From Welwitschia mirabilis (taxonomy: Eukaryota > Gnetophyta > Gnetopsida > Welwitschiales): 46,356 nucleotides of DNA. Made by a program: the position numbers and the translations under genes. Of this stretch, positions 11,166 through 22,660 are shown one piece after another. Position 1 is the stretch's first letter. Every line of letters starts with the position of its first letter. The stretch is from contig JBOZIK010000001.1 in assembly GCA_051453625.1 (NCBI GenBank), positions 185,678,901 through 185,725,256 on the forward strand. Direction: 5' to 3'. The notes beneath the pieces were generated by a model. That model was not told the origin of the DNA. It worked only from the letters and a program-made list of their open reading frames with translations, and ran no database searches.

Positions 11166-12341
11166 GCATTTTTTGGATATGCATGCTAGTTTAACTTTTT
11201 AGAGTGCTTTCTTAGTTTGAAGTTTTTGCTTAAAGTGTTTTCCTAGTTGTAGTTTAATAAAAAAACCATGTAATTAAAATTTTTATTTTCAACACTTTAC
11301 CATGTTCTCAAAAGTTGTATTAAATTTTTATATATTTTAACTTTGAGAATATAGTTTTAGTTTTAACGAGGGATATGACAACTGTTTTTCACAAACTCTT
11401 TCTAATTTTAATGCCTTAGTTTTCAAATTTTTGTTAAAAATTTTTAAAATTATATCATTTTCATACTTGAATATTTTTTCTTAAAAGTTTTTCATGTTAA
11501 ATTACTTTTTTGTTCATACTTTTTTTCTGAGAATCTAAGTAAAAGTTTGGTTGGGGGTGTGTTAACATCTAAAAATTGACATTCAGACCAAGTTTATTTA
11601 ACCAATTTAGCTTAGGTAAAGAATTAAAATAGCTATTTTACAATAAAATTATGTTTTATATCCTTTTTTAACATGATTTGTGAACTTATGCACTTGTCCA
11701 TGATAATTTTAGATTATCTTCTATGTTCTAAGGGACATACTAAATATGAAGTTTATCCAGTTTAAAACATCAGTGCTTATTAGTTGTATCTTTGTTTGAT
11801 GGATCTTGAGTATAGTAGTCCTTACTTTCCATACTTATGAAATGCTATAAAGGATCAGAGTAACTAATGCATTTACTACTACTTATGTAGCAAATAAGAT
11901 TATGTTACCATAATCTAAGCCATCATGACTTGATAATTGAAGCTTTATTTTAAAAAGTTATAGGATATTATTAAAGTAAAGATGTGATGTTCGATGATTC
12001 AAGATATAGCTTTGGATATAATTCATTTCCCTATTTCGCCAATCAATTTCATCATAATATTAATGCTTTCATTATTGTTTTGATGTCTTTTGAAATTATG
12101 AACCATTTGTGTTGCCTTTATCTAATCCTATCTTGATTTATCCCTGTGTAAGAACGATACTGGATACTTATCTAGTTTAATTAAAGTTTGCTTTTATTGC
12201 CATAAATGAGAATTAACAATGTAAAGAAAAATATATTTAAGGAATTTGAAATCATCAATCTTAATTTAATAAGAAAATATTTATATCTAAAATCATTTCA
12301 ACAACATTAAAAGATACTTCTAAAATAATTAGAGTATTTTC
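11166..12341. other. 3' flank of the 10.1 kb remnant; possible PPT/LTR start
   Basis: AT-rich, no coding motif. TTGGGGGTGTGTTAAC at 11551-11566 resembles a polypurine tract followed by an LTR beginning TGTT, as in several plant LTR elements. No matching second LTR was found. The region ends at the left LTR of copia element A. Confidence 0.35.
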
Positions 12342-13479
12342 TATTAAGATATATTACCAAATTGATGTTAAACTAACATATCTAGTATAGTGTAATATGT
12401 TGCAAACGTTTCAGAAAGTTAAAGAATTTAGAGGTTAGAAGTAATCCAACATTTTTCAGTAGCTTTGCATGAACTTAAAAAGTGATGAAATTAATAAGGA
12501 TTCAGTCAGATTCCAAAGAAATCAATCGGATCTAAAACTAGAGTTTTTTATCAAAGTTCATAAGGGTCAATTAGACCCCATAAGGGGTTGACCAAACCTA
12601 AATAAAAAATTATTTAATCAAATTGATAAGGGACCAAATAGATTAAAATAGGGTGAACTAGACCTAGACCAAAAGTAGTCGATCGAACTCTAGATGGGTC
12701 AACCAAACTATATGACATAAGGATATTAGATCAACCAAAAGAAAGTGGGTCAATCAACTTTAGTGATAGCAACTAATTGGGTTGATGAAATGTTTTGAGG
12801 GATCAACTAGTTAGAATAGAAATAGAACTTCTTATTTTATTTTCTAGCCATTAGATTTTCTATTTTTAGTTGTTAAAGTATCATATTCATCTTTCAGGCA
12901 CAAAAGTTATCTCCTATATAAGCCAAATGAATAGGAATCTTTGGCATCGATTTCCAAAGAAGAAAGCACATTTGTACTATTGATATTCATTAGACAAAGA
13001 GTAACATACTACACAGTATGAGCCTATACTTGTGAATTTCTCTTCAAATAGTGTATTTTCACTTTACTTGCACTTCAAATCTAGTGGAGCTAGTGCATTT
13101 AGGCATACTATTCTCACCAAAAGCTCTTCTCTATAAAGGTTGAAACTTAGCATTAAAAAGTCCATTTGTAAGGTTGTAAGTTGATCTAGAAACATGGAAA
13201 GAAAGTAACAAGGATCTAGATCAGCTTAGAATTAAAGCTGAAAAATGAGAGTATAGTACGAGGATTTTCATAAATCACTATAAATCATTGTATTTGGTGT
13301 TCCTCCTTATATTTTCATTTTAGTTATTTTTCTGCTCTTTCATTTATTTGAATTTGTTTAATAGTTATTAGTTCTTATTCAAAATGTATTAATATTTTAT
13401 TGTATTTCTTTAAGAGCTAAACTATAAATTTTTAAAACCTATTCATCCCCTCCCCCCTTTAGCATTTATAGATCCTTCA
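12342..13479 (+). repeat. 5' LTR of copia element A
   Basis: 1138 bp, matched by 30405-31539. Starts TATTAAGATATATTACC (ancestral TGTTGAGTTATATTACC judging from element B) and ends GATCCTTCA just before the primer-binding site. The U3 has several TTGACC/GGTCAA cores (12560-12760). A TATA box CTCCTATATAAGCC lies at 12911-12924. The terminal pyrimidine block TTCATCCCCTCCCCCC followed by TAGATCCTTCA is the usual copia U5 end and recurs in element B. Confidence 0.88.
12488..12924 (+). promoter_or_regulatory. U3 promoter of copia A: W-box-like cluster and TATA
   Basis: Four TTGACY cores on either strand: GGGTCAATTAG, GGTTGACCAA, GGGTCAACCA and GGGTCAATCA. Other GTCGATCGA/GATCAACC variants lie between them, upstream of a TATA box at 12915-12922. 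TTGACC/T is the core of the WRKY-factor W-box. The right LTR has at least seven such cores. Stress-inducible control is inference. Confidence 0.5.
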
Positions 13480-13481
13480 TT

Positions 13482-13493
13482 TGATATCATAGG
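13482..13493 (+). other. Primer-binding site of copia A (initiator-Met tRNA type)
   Basis: TGATATCATAGG directly after the 5' LTR. The standard plant PBS is TGGTATCAGAGC, and this copy differs mainly by transition-type decay. Confidence 0.75.
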
Positions 13494-13544
13494 TAAGTTA
13501 AGTGAGTTATATATCCTAATAGATCTTGACTCTTAACCCTATCC

Positions 13545-15120
13545 ATGAGTAACCCTGTAGATGATCTCTCTACTAGAAGGCCACTAATGTTTAATGGAAT
13601 CAACTATGCATATTGGAAGGTTAGAATGAGAATTTTTCCTATTGGAAGGTTAGAATGAGATTTTTTTTTTTTTTAAGTCCCTTGATGTAGACATAGAAGA
13701 GCGTACAATGGATACAATGCTCTTACAATAGCCAAAATGAATAGTAATGATATCATTATGATTTTTGTAAAACCTTGAGACCAATGGACTTCCATTGATA
13801 AGGCTAAAGAAACCATGGATATCTATGCTCTTAATGCTACTTTTTATGTAGCTTGTGAAAAAGAATTCAAGAGGATCATAAATTGTGATCATGTTAAGGA
13901 AGCTTGGAAAATCCTTAAAATAGCTTATGAGGAGATGTCCATCATAAAGCAAGCAAAATTATAAATGCTTATCTCAAAGTTTGAAGAATTTACATGGAGG
14001 AGGAACAAACTCTAAGGGAGTTCTTTACCAGATTAATAGATATAGTAAACTCAATGGAAAGTCTAAGAGAAAATATGAAGGGAAAAAAAGTGGTAAGAAA
14101 AGTTCTAATATCTTTTCCAAATCATTTTGAGCCAAAGATCACTACCATCGAAGAAAGTAAGAAGATCAATTAAATGAATCTGGATGAACTACAAGGTAAT
14201 CTTCAACTTATAAATTTAAGTTCTCTAAATATATGAAGAAAAGCCTTGCATTAAAAAGTGTACAAGAATATTTCATATTTGAAAAATCAAATGATAACTT
14301 TGATGAGAATGAGATTAAACTATTAGTAAGAAGTTTTAAAAAATTTTGCAAAGAAAAAGAAGAGATGACAAATCAAGAAATGGGCCTAGAAGGGGTTAAT
14401 CCAAGCTAAGAAGAAATCAAAAGAAAGAAGGGAAGATTCAATACTATTCTTGTAAAGGATATGGTCATGTTATAAATGACTATCCTAATAATAGATAAGA
14501 TCAAATAAAATTCAAGAAACCATCATTTATTACCACTTGGAACAATGTGAATCAAAAAGAAGACAACAGCTCTAATCAAGACTCAGATGGAGATAGGAGA
14601 CTCTCTTTTATTGCAATAGTGCCTCCCTTAAAAGACGGGTCTTATTAAATTAAACTAGATTATTTAGATATTATAGATAAAGGAGAAGAATAGTTAGAAG
14701 ACATTTATCAATAGTTGTACTCAGAATGTAAAAAGCTAGTAAATCAGATTAACAAACTAAACAAAATAGTGAAGGCTCTAATCAAGGAAAAGAAAGTATT
14801 GAAGGCTAAATACAAGATGATTCAAATAGAGAAAATGAAGGTAATTCAAGAGGTAAAACATTTATCTCATTTTGTAAATAAATTTTTTAATAGTTTTAGT
14901 AAATTGAAATAGATTCTTAAAATAGAAAAATCAATTCATAAGAAAATAACTATTATATTTACCTCTCCAAAACTAGTCAATCATGCGAATAATGTAACAT
15001 AGAAAAATAATAATCTTCTTTCCAAGACTACTTATCATTTTTGTGGAAAATTAGGTTGCTTAAATTATTTTGCAAATTTAGAAAGGTAATGCCATTTTCA
15101 AAACATACTAGCTCTTTTCC
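13545..15120 (+). pseudogene. Copia A gag remnant (UBN2-type gag, zinc knuckles, coiled coil)
   Basis: Capsid protein remnant. ATG 13545 gives MSNPVDDLSTRRPLMFNG then NYAYWKVRMRIF, the standard copia gag start. A local ~31-bp duplication (13611-13672) plus a T run follows and breaks the frame. DQWTSIDKAKETMDIYALNA, EFKRIINCDHVKEAWKILK and the 'VRKVLRSLP..F.PK.TAIEE'-like part (about 14090-14160) follow, with stops. The first zinc knuckle (near 14440-14480) reads SCKGYGHVINDYP; two cysteines of CX2CX4HX4C are lost. A charged coiled coil (14715-14912, MYSECKKLVNQINKLNKIVK) leads to a second knuckle-like YHFCGKLGC near 15035. Element B has the same layout with better-preserved motifs. Not functional. 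Confidence 0.8.
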
Positions 15121-15224
15121 ATTTAAATTTATTCCCATAACCTTTATATTACAATAGTTAAGAAGGACTAAGTGGATCAGTGCTAACAATTTGAAAAGCT
15201 TGTTAATTCAAAAGGTATTTAAGG

Positions 15225-15460
15225 CATCAAGTGGAACTTCTTAGTATCGGATAGTGATTGTTCTCAGCACATGGTAGGTAACAAATCAAGACTCCAACAC
15301 CTGGATGATTTTGATGAAGGAGAAGTAACCTTGAGCGATGATGGAAACATAAAAATTAAAGGAATTGGTAGCACCAAAAAAGGTAACATGTCTAAAATTA
15401 ATGATATTTTATATGTATATGGTCTTAAACATAATTTTCTTAGCATTAGTTAAATTTATG
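15225..15460 (+). pseudogene. Copia A protease remnant
   Basis: Aspartic protease that would process Gag-Pol. The active-site region reads SDSDCSQHMVGNKSRL against the copia consensus 'LDSGCSRHMTG.K..F'. The catalytic Asp and Ser are kept but the Gly of D-S-G is Asp (GGT to GAT type change). HLDDFDEGEVTLSDDGNIKI and INDILYVYGLKHNFLSIS then follow in one open frame, the expected C-terminal half ('V.FGDN.KG.I.G…I.DVLYV.GL.HNLLSISQ'). Element B carries the same G-to-D change. Confidence 0.82.
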
Positions 15461-15469
15461 ATAAAGGTC

Positions 15470-16440
15470 ATAGAGTTATTTTTTATTATCAAAAATGTGA
15501 AATTAGACATGGTAAAACAAATGAAGCTCTTCTTAAAACAAAAAGAATAGACAATGTTTATAGTATCAATTAACCTTCTTGTATTTGTCCTTTTTCTCAT
15601 ATAAATCAAAAAGAGTTATGGCACCAATGATTAGGTCATGTAAATTATAATCATCATAAAACCATTATCAAAAAGGAAATAATGATAGAAATACTTAATA
15701 TCAATATTGATAAAAATGGGTTGTGTAATCCATGCCAAATAGAAAAACAAATAAAAACCTTCCATAAGAGTAAAACTTAGTTTCCACAATAATGCCTTTT
15801 GAACTTATTCATATGGACTTGATTGATCTTACTTAAACCAAAAGCCTAGGAAGAAATTGATACTTTTTGATAATGGTGAATGACTTTTCTAGATTCACTT
15901 AAATTACTTTCCTGGAAAATAAGAGTAAAACCTTTAAAAATTGTATTAAAATCTGTAACAAAATTCAAAATGAAAATGGATATACTATTAAATGAATTAG
16001 AAGTAATTATGGAAGGTAATTTAAGAACCATCTTTTTGAGAAATATTATGTGAAAAATGGTATAGGACATTAATTTTCAGCACAAAAAACTTTATAGTAA
16101 AAGGAAGTGGCAGAAAGGGAAAATAGGTTCCTTCAAGAGATGGCAAGAATAATGCTAAATAATAAGGAGGTATCCAAAACCTTTTGGTTAGAAGTGGTGA
16201 GTACTGCATATTACATTATCAATAGAGTATATCTAAGTCCTGGAATGGATGAAATCATTTATAAGCTTTGGAAATAAAGAAAACCAATTATATCCTATTT
16301 TAAAGTTTTAGAAGTAAACGTTTTATTTTGAAAGATAGAAAACATTTGAGAAAATTAGGTCTAAGGCAATGAAGCAATTTTTCTTAGATATTCAACTAGA
16401 AGTAGAGTTTATAGGGTTTTTAACAAATAAAGTATAATAG
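15470..16440 (+). pseudogene. Copia A integrase remnant
   Basis: Pre-integrase zinc region and catalytic core of a copia integrase. Around 15612-15750 KELWHQ, LGHVNYNHHKTI and LCNPCQIEKQIKTFHK correspond to the HHCC motif 'LWH.RLGH……C..C..GK….F'. The core, 15790-16250, keeps HMDL-like and W.EFF-like pieces in shifting frames. WLEVVSTAYYIINRVYLSPGM-like sequence near 16190-16245 matches the conserved 'FWAEAVNTACY..NR' end. Many stops. The catalytic DDE residues cannot be placed with confidence. Compare 37590-38400 in element B. Confidence 0.68.
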
Positions 16441-16699
16441 TAGAAGAGTCTATAAATGTGTAAATAGATTATGTCAGTACCAAACCTCTTCCTTTAAGTA
16501 GTGAAGAAGATATCTCCCCAAGTATCTCAACCCTCAAGAATGTTACAAATGCAAAACAAGAAGAAACAATATAAGAGGTAATTCCCAAGAAGTTCAAAGA
16601 ACTAAAATATCACTCTCTTAACTCAGTTATTGGAGATGTAAACTTAAGAATTCACATAATAAATTTGATTAAAAAATTTTGAGCACTCATTTGTTATGT

Positions 16700-17017
16700 T
16701 TCTCAAGTTGAACCCAAAAAATATGAAGAGGTTGAAATCCATGAAGAATAAATGATGGTAATGCAAGAAGAATTATAACAATTTAAAAGGAATGGTGTTT
16801 AGAAATTAGTTGAAAGACTAAGGAATTGAAATATGAATTGAACAAAATGGATCTTTAAGAAAAAATGTAGTGAACATAACAATGTGATGAAGAACAAGGC
16901 TAGATTAGTGACTCAAGGCTATAATAAAATTAAAGGGATTGACATAAGATGCATCTTTACATTTATGGGAAGACTAAATAGCATTAGAATGTTTCTTTCA
17001 TTTGCAATGGTTGTGGT
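16700..17017 (+). pseudogene. Copia A reverse transcriptase, N-terminal part
   Basis: Start of the copia RT: KWIFKKKCSEHNN, then NKARLVTQGYNKIKGIDIRC, then RLNSIRMFLSFAMVVV. These match 'TKWVFKNK.DE.G….KARLVAKG(Y/F)…GIDY.ETFAPV.RL..IR.LL..A'. The F-A-P-V segment is altered to TFMG. The frame then stops abruptly because gypsy element D is inserted. The next RT block (FKVFQMDVKSSFLNG) is found 10.3 kb away at 27336, which defines the insertion point. Confidence 0.85.
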
Positions 17018-18129
17018 TTATATTTTTACAACCTCACGTCTTACTCCAAATCTTGTTAATCAAAATATATAAATTGTAAAATACACACTATAGTATAAAT
17101 GGAAGTGATCCAAATGTTGTAATCCATTGAAGACTTATGAGAGAAGAATGAGAATTAACTTTTGAAGAGAAAATGATAACTAAAACCTAAGAATAGTGTA
17201 GCAAATGAATATGCGATGTAATGTGAGTATAACTAAATCTAAATACACTATAAAATGAATCTAAGACTCCTTTCTTTAGATTCAGCAAAGGCTGCCCTTA
17301 AGACCTATATCATCAATGAAACTATCACCGGATCAAGGACAACATCAACCATAAGGTAAATATAATATAATTAAATACACAATTGAAATAGAGTTTTAAA
17401 TTAAAAATAGAACTAGCATTTAGGTTACAAAATAGTTGAGTCTCAATGAAGAATGCAAAGCCCTTCATCAAAGAAACATCTTTTTATAACTCACGAGATG
17501 GATCTTTAGCCTTCGATCTTCTGTTACGAGAATATCTAATGCAAATAAAGATGAAGAGAACAATCGAAGAGGTGTCTTATTTATAGTGTTAAGAGACAAA
17601 ACCAATGCATAAAAGGTACTACAAAATGTGCTTAATTATAAGAAAGAAATGAATGAAATAGACAAAAATTGGCTAGCAATTACAAGTGTTGTCCTAAATG
17701 TCATGTTAATTATGAAGGGGGTGATGGATTAAATATTACATTTATTTTCTTGCATGTTTTGGGGATGATCATGGGGATGACATCCCTTTATAAAAGATGA
17801 CTCAGCAGTACTGGCTCTAGTCCATATCAACATCTAATGTGGCATCTATAATGTTCTCATCCTATCTTTCATGGTGATAATAGAGGGGATGATAGTCTTA
17901 TTTGTTCTTTTAACTTAAAGAAAAGCTAGCCTTTTTTATTATTGATCTGACTCCAAAGCCATATATATTAGAATATGTCTTAAATGCTCTAATCATGCTA
18001 ATAATTGTACATTTCTGATATCTTTCATCAATCCTTCATAATCCTCAGAATTTCATCTAAACCTATATAAATACCCTATAAAATAGCTCATAACGCCCCA
18101 TCAAATACATATAATTTGGCAGCACATGA
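17018..18129 (-). repeat. 3' LTR of gypsy element D
   Basis: About 1112 bp, aligned with 26194-27317. In a 102-bp stretch (from AATCAAAATATATAAATTG) I count 17 differences by hand, 15 of them transitions. Both copies keep the TATA site (minus strand CTATAAATAAGAC; here near 17575-17590) and GGGATGAT/GGATGACA motifs near 17760-17900. The minus-strand start TCATGTGCTGCC has lost the terminal TG. Confidence 0.87.
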
Positions 18130-18143
18130 TATCCCTCCACTTA
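18130..18143 (-). other. Polypurine tract of gypsy D
   Basis: Minus strand reads AAGTGGAGGGATA immediately upstream of the 3' LTR. This position and composition are expected for the plus-strand primer. Confidence 0.75.
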
Positions 18144-19432
18144 GCCTTTATTAGTCCTTGACCAAAACCAGATGAACAACTACAATTTAAAGCAAAATTA
18201 TCTTTAAAAAATCAATCTAAAATTATAAAACTAGCTCATAAATAATCTGAAACACATCATATAGCAAAATAAAATGTAACGCATCATGTGTATGGAGTGA
18301 AAATTTTAAAATTATATATCATAAAATCTCTAAAATAACTTGTAAATTTATGAAAATGAGCTATGAAAATGAGTTTTACCCCTCCGCCAAGAGAAAAATA
18401 ATATGTCCCATATTGGCTAGTGAAGCAAAGAAAGCAGATCGTAATGAGAATGTGGATGACAAGTGTTTTTAAATTTGGACAAATCTCTAAATTAAGTGCA
18501 AATCTTAAGCATATAAATGTCAAATTTGAAGAATAGAAATGTATAAAATATTCTGACAAGCATGGAAAAAGTAGTTAGTGAAAATGTGCTAATTAGAATG
18601 AAGCAAATCTATGAATGCCCAACAAATGTGTCATCATAAAATAATTAAGAGTAGTGTTTAGAACTCTAAAAGACTAAAAATAAACATCACAAAATTGTTA
18701 AGAAGGCTAATCTAATAAAGAAATCAATTCTTTATTAAAAATTGGCCAATAAGATCCTTAAATGTTAAGGTCATAAAATGATAAGAAAATATAGAAATGA
18801 CTTTGAAACAACTAACCAAACCAAAAAAGAAAATAAAAAGTATGGACATAACATAAAGAAGATAGCCTACCTACTCGAGATTTTAAACTAGCAAAATCCC
18901 GTGAAATAAATCATAACATCACTTGATTTTAAAATGCATGACCTGATGTATAAAAAATTCCATTTGATGAGGTAGTCTGGTTATGACGATGCTAAAAATC
19001 AAATGCTTTAAACAATAAATGATAAGTCCAAAGAATTCCTCAAAAATAAACTTACTTGCTCACATCTCAAAACAAACACCTGAATCTTAAGAAATGAAAT
19101 GATCATGTGAAAAGATGAAGAGTCTAGGAAACGAGCAATGCTTCTGATGATACAAAGAATACTACTAATCCCAAAGTCTCCATATTTTTATTATTTTATT
19201 ATCTAATTATTCATGATGAGAGGAGTGTAACCATAGTAAAAAAAAGTAAGGACCTACCAAGCATGGCTAATTGAACCCCTAGTGGAGTTCCCACATCTAC
19301 CATATTACACTGCCAAGGGATCCTTTTGGGAAAATTTGCCTCGGTGTACTTGCAATAGGACATCATGTGACCATGTTTTTGAGCTATCTCAAATATAAAA
19401 CATTATGGTCTTCTCTCTCCCTCTCCCTCTCT

Positions 19433-19501
<69 letters not shown>

Positions 19502-19710
19502 NNNNNNNNNNNNNNNNNNNNNNNNNNNNNNNNNNNNNNNNNNNNNNNNNNNNNNNNNNNNNNNNNNNNNNNNNNNNNNNNNNNNNNNNNNNNNNNNNNN
19601 NNNNNNNNNNNNNNNNNNNNNNNNNNNNNNNNNNNNNNNNNNNNNNNNNNNNNNNNNNNNNNNNNNNNNNNNNNNNNNNNNNNNNNNNNNNNNNNNNNNN
19701 NNNNNNNNNN

Positions 19711-19780
<70 letters not shown>

Positions 19781-20059
19781 GGTGCATAAATGGAAAAATT
19801 TCACATGACCAAACATTCCAAAAGATAAAGGTGAAGTTATAAAATAAAAGATAGAAAAGAATACCATTAAATAATCTAAGACCTTTTCATCATTGAGAAA
19901 AACATCAAAAATAAAGCATCTTCCTTCAAATTTAAGTTCATAGATGTCTAAATATCTTAAAATTGCATGAGTTCAATCTCATCACTATAAAATGCCCAAG
20001 TTAAATATTAGTCATGGAAATAAATACATAAGTCAGGTTTGAAAGATGATTAAGTAATA
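18144..20059 (-). other. Gypsy D 3' non-coding region
   Basis: About 1.9 kb between the integrase and the PPT, with no open frame of note. Near 19270-19400 (minus strand) it carries the blocks CATGATGTCCTATTGCAAG, CAAATTTTCCC and GGGAACTCCACTAGGGG. These match the 3' region of element E (about 2980-3075). A long microsatellite sits just upstream of these blocks in sense orientation. Confidence 0.6.
19434..19776. repeat. (CA)n(CT)n compound microsatellite with a 209-N gap
   Basis: CA units at 19434-19473, CT at 19474-19501, N at 19502-19710, CT again at 19711-19776. The gap is inside the repeat, so its true length is unknown. The 130-155-residue frames over it are artefacts (Leu-Ser, Arg-Glu, Thr-His repeats). 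It lies inside gypsy D's 3' non-coding region. Confidence 0.96.
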
Positions 20060-21580
20060 TCATAATGGCATCCAAAGCAAAAGGCTAAGAGAAAATTTAA
20101 ACAATGATAGGAATAAATCCTCCTCATTGAGGAGAACCTCTAACACTAGCATTTCTATCATGTTTATATTAGAAGATTGCTCATATATTTTTAACCTTTG
20201 CCCACTAACTTTCTGAATTTCTTTAGTGGTTAAGTAAAAAATCTCAATAGAGCCATTAGAATGTAATTTCTCAATAAGGTAAGAACCTAACTCTTTTATG
20301 GTCAACTTGTAGTGTAGAAGATACACTCTAGTGTTATACAACAAGACTAGTTAACTAGGTTTAAAGCTCTTATAAATTAGCTTTTTATCATGTTTAAATT
20401 TACTTTGGGATTTGTCAATAAGTTAACGATGAATAACTCAAGTTCATTTTTCATCTAAATGATCCAATCAAGCTTAAAAAGTTTTAATATTTTCTTCTAA
20501 ATATACAAGATTAAATTAATGTGTAGAATGATAGGAATTGTAGCAAACATCAATAGGTAAAACATAGACTTTACCATATACAAGTCCATAAGTGAAAAAC
20601 CAAGTGAATTACGCCAAGTGCTATGGTAAGCCTAAAGAATATCATTTAGTTTAGAATTCGATAAGTTTTTATTGATAGAGATAAGTTTTTCAAGCTTTTT
20701 TTTTTTAATTTATCTATTAGCATTCTCAACTTATTCATTGATTTAAGGATGGTAAGCATAAGCTACATGATGTTCTATACCACTGAATAAAATAAGTTTC
20801 TTAAAAAGATGGTTAATAAAGTAATTTCCTTAATCACTAATGATTATTCAAGAAAAATCAAAGCATTGAAAAATTTAAGTTCTAATAAAGTTACAAATAG
20901 TGAGTTATTTGAGGAAGTAGGAACTGCTTCAACCCATTTATTGACATAATATGTAGTCACTAAGATGTAATTTTTGTATTTAGAAGGTGATTTGATTGTG
21001 CCTATGAAATTAACTCCCTAACAGTTAAAATGTTCACACTCAAGAATAGGTTTGAGGGGCATTTCCTATGATCATACAAAGATACCAAAATGTTTACATG
21101 CGTCACACCTTCTAGCATACTCAAAGGAGTCCTGAAAAAGAGTAGGTCAATAGAATCCATAGTGGAGAATTCTCATGGTTATTTTTTATTCACTAAAATG
21201 TCCACTACAAACATTACCATGATAAAGGTTAAGGATATCAAATTTCTTACATTTAGGTACACACTTTCTCATGATTTGATCCTTACATCTATGATAAGGA
21301 TGGGGTGCTATCCACTCATAATTACCTATCCTATAAAGAAAATATTTTCTTTAATTATAACTTCACTTTTGTGGTATTTTTAAAGTAACAAGGTAGTTTA
21401 AGATATCGACATACCATGGAAGGAGATAAGTAGAAGATACAACAAATAATTATTCATCTAGAGAAGAATCAATGATAAGAATATCATCAGAAGAATAAGT
21501 GAGGTGTGATAAGTGATTTACCATATTGTTATGTTTTTCTATCTTATCTATGATGATGAAATTGAATTCTTGCATTAAGA
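20060..21580 (-). pseudogene. Gypsy D integrase remnant
   Basis: Integrase that would insert the element cDNA. The zinc domain is clear: LYHGNVCSGHFSE (21200-21238) and RRCDACKHFG (21088-21117) give the HHCC motif. The core begins near 21010, where 'WGIDFMGPFP' reads GVNFIGT, so the first catalytic Asp is Asn. It continues YKNYILVTTYYVNKWVEAV, against 'YILVAVDYVSKWVEA'. The C-terminal end, 20344-20130, reads LYNTRVYLL, LHSNGSIEIF and QKVSGQRLKIY, as in element E. Multiple stops interrupt the core. Comparison with functional plant gypsy integrases is from memory. Confidence 0.82.
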
Positions 21581-21584
21581 GGAT

Positions 21585-22045
21585 TCATCTAATCAACCTA
21601 ACACTAGGATCTTTCTTAGTCATCAAGTGTTTAATCACTGCATGGTCTGTGTAAACATTTGTATGAAAGCTTAAAGAATAATGTCTAAGATTATTGAGGC
21701 AAAATATTATGGCTAATATTTCTCTTTTAGTAGTTGAATAGTACGCTTGAGCTTTGAACAATGTTTTAATATGATAAGATATGACTTTAAACTCATTTTC
21801 ATATTTTTGCCTAAGCACCTTATCTATATCAAAATTATTAGCATCACATATTAACTCAAAATTTTTCTCCTAATTAGGTTTTATTATGATAGGGGCATAA
21901 GAGAATTTATATTTGAGTTTATCAAAAGAAATAAGATGGAAAGATGTATTCTAATCGAATTTGGCTTCTTTTCATAGTAATGAGTGTAGAGGTTTATAGA
22001 TTTTAGCATAATCATGTATAAAACGATGATGAAAACCACAATGTC
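21585..22045 (-). pseudogene. Gypsy D RNase H remnant
   Basis: RNase H domain that removes RNA from the cDNA hybrid. An open stretch (21585-21818) reads YSTTKREILAIIFCLNNLRH, then VYTDHAVIKHLMTKKDPSVR. This matches the gypsy consensus 'NYTTTEKELLAVVFAL.KFR.YL….V.VYTDHAALKYLL.KK….RL.RW'. Upstream, FELICDANNFDIDKVLRQ corresponds to 'FELMCDASDYAVGAVLGQ'. The catalytic DASD is DANN, so the first Asp is kept. Confidence 0.87.
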
Positions 22046-22660
22046 TTAAAACAGATCAAAGTTGCTTAACATTAGTTGGAGGAGTTAAATATTAAATAAT
22101 ACCAACTTTCTTAGGGTCCATCTTAATTCCTATTTTAGGAATGTAGTGTCCTAGAATAATTCCACTTTCAACTAATAATAAGCTCCTTTCCCAATTTACG
22201 TAAGGGCTACATTCTATGCATCTATCAAGGACTTTTTCTAATCTTTCTAAGGTTTGATCAAAGGTTTATTCAAAGATATAAAATTCATCTATAAATATTT
22301 CTATTAAATCCTCTAACATGTTTGAAAAGATACCCATCATAGTACATTGAAAAGTTGCAAGAGAGTTGCATAATCCAAAAGGCATTCATCTAAAAGCAAA
22401 CATCCTAAAAGACAAAGTAAAAGTTGTATTGGCTTGGTTTTCACTAGCTATGCAAATCTGTTTATAACTGTTATACTCATCTAAAAAGCAATAAAAATAA
22501 TGTCCCTAAATTCTATCAAGTATTTGGTTAAGGAAGGGGAGAGGACAATGATCTTTTTTTATGACTTCATTTAGTTTTCTAAAATCTATGCAGACTCTTC
22601 ATTTCACACTTTTTTAGTACTATAGTCAAGGGACTAATCCATTTACTATCTGATATAGCA
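22046..22660 (-). pseudogene. Gypsy D reverse transcriptase remnant
   Basis: RT palm and fingers of a gypsy element. Readable in order from 22650 leftwards: RVCIDFRKLNEVIKKDHCPL, LPFLNQILDRI, CFLDEYNSY, ENQANTTFT, MPFGLCNSLATFQ, CTMMGIFSNMLEDLIEIFID. These match 'R.CIDYRKLN..T.KDHFPLPFIDQMLERL…YCFLDGYSGY…TTFTCPFGTFAYRRMPFGLCNAPATFQ'. The YxDD catalytic box is FIDE at about 22282-22293, losing the second Asp. NWERSLLLVESGIILGH and GFHHRFIHDYAKI follow, as expected for the thumb/connection. Confidence 0.87.

Noticed and set aside
12180-12341. Left flank of copia A tested as the missing upstream half of copia C
   Set aside because: A weak IFISK word is present, but no other copia RT block, so the match may be chance.
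12488-12850. GTCAAC/GTCGAC repeats considered as a CRISPR-like or satellite array
   Set aside because: Units vary in sequence and spacing, and the array is contained in both LTRs of a copia element in a plant genome. It is U3 DNA.
19367-19867. Four overlapping 130-155-residue open frames
   Set aside because: They are translations of CA/CT microsatellite and N bases, not proteins.
21090-21383. 97-residue plus-strand frame starting MFTCVTPSS
   Set aside because: Antisense shadow of the gypsy D integrase zinc domain, which reads clearly on the minus strand.
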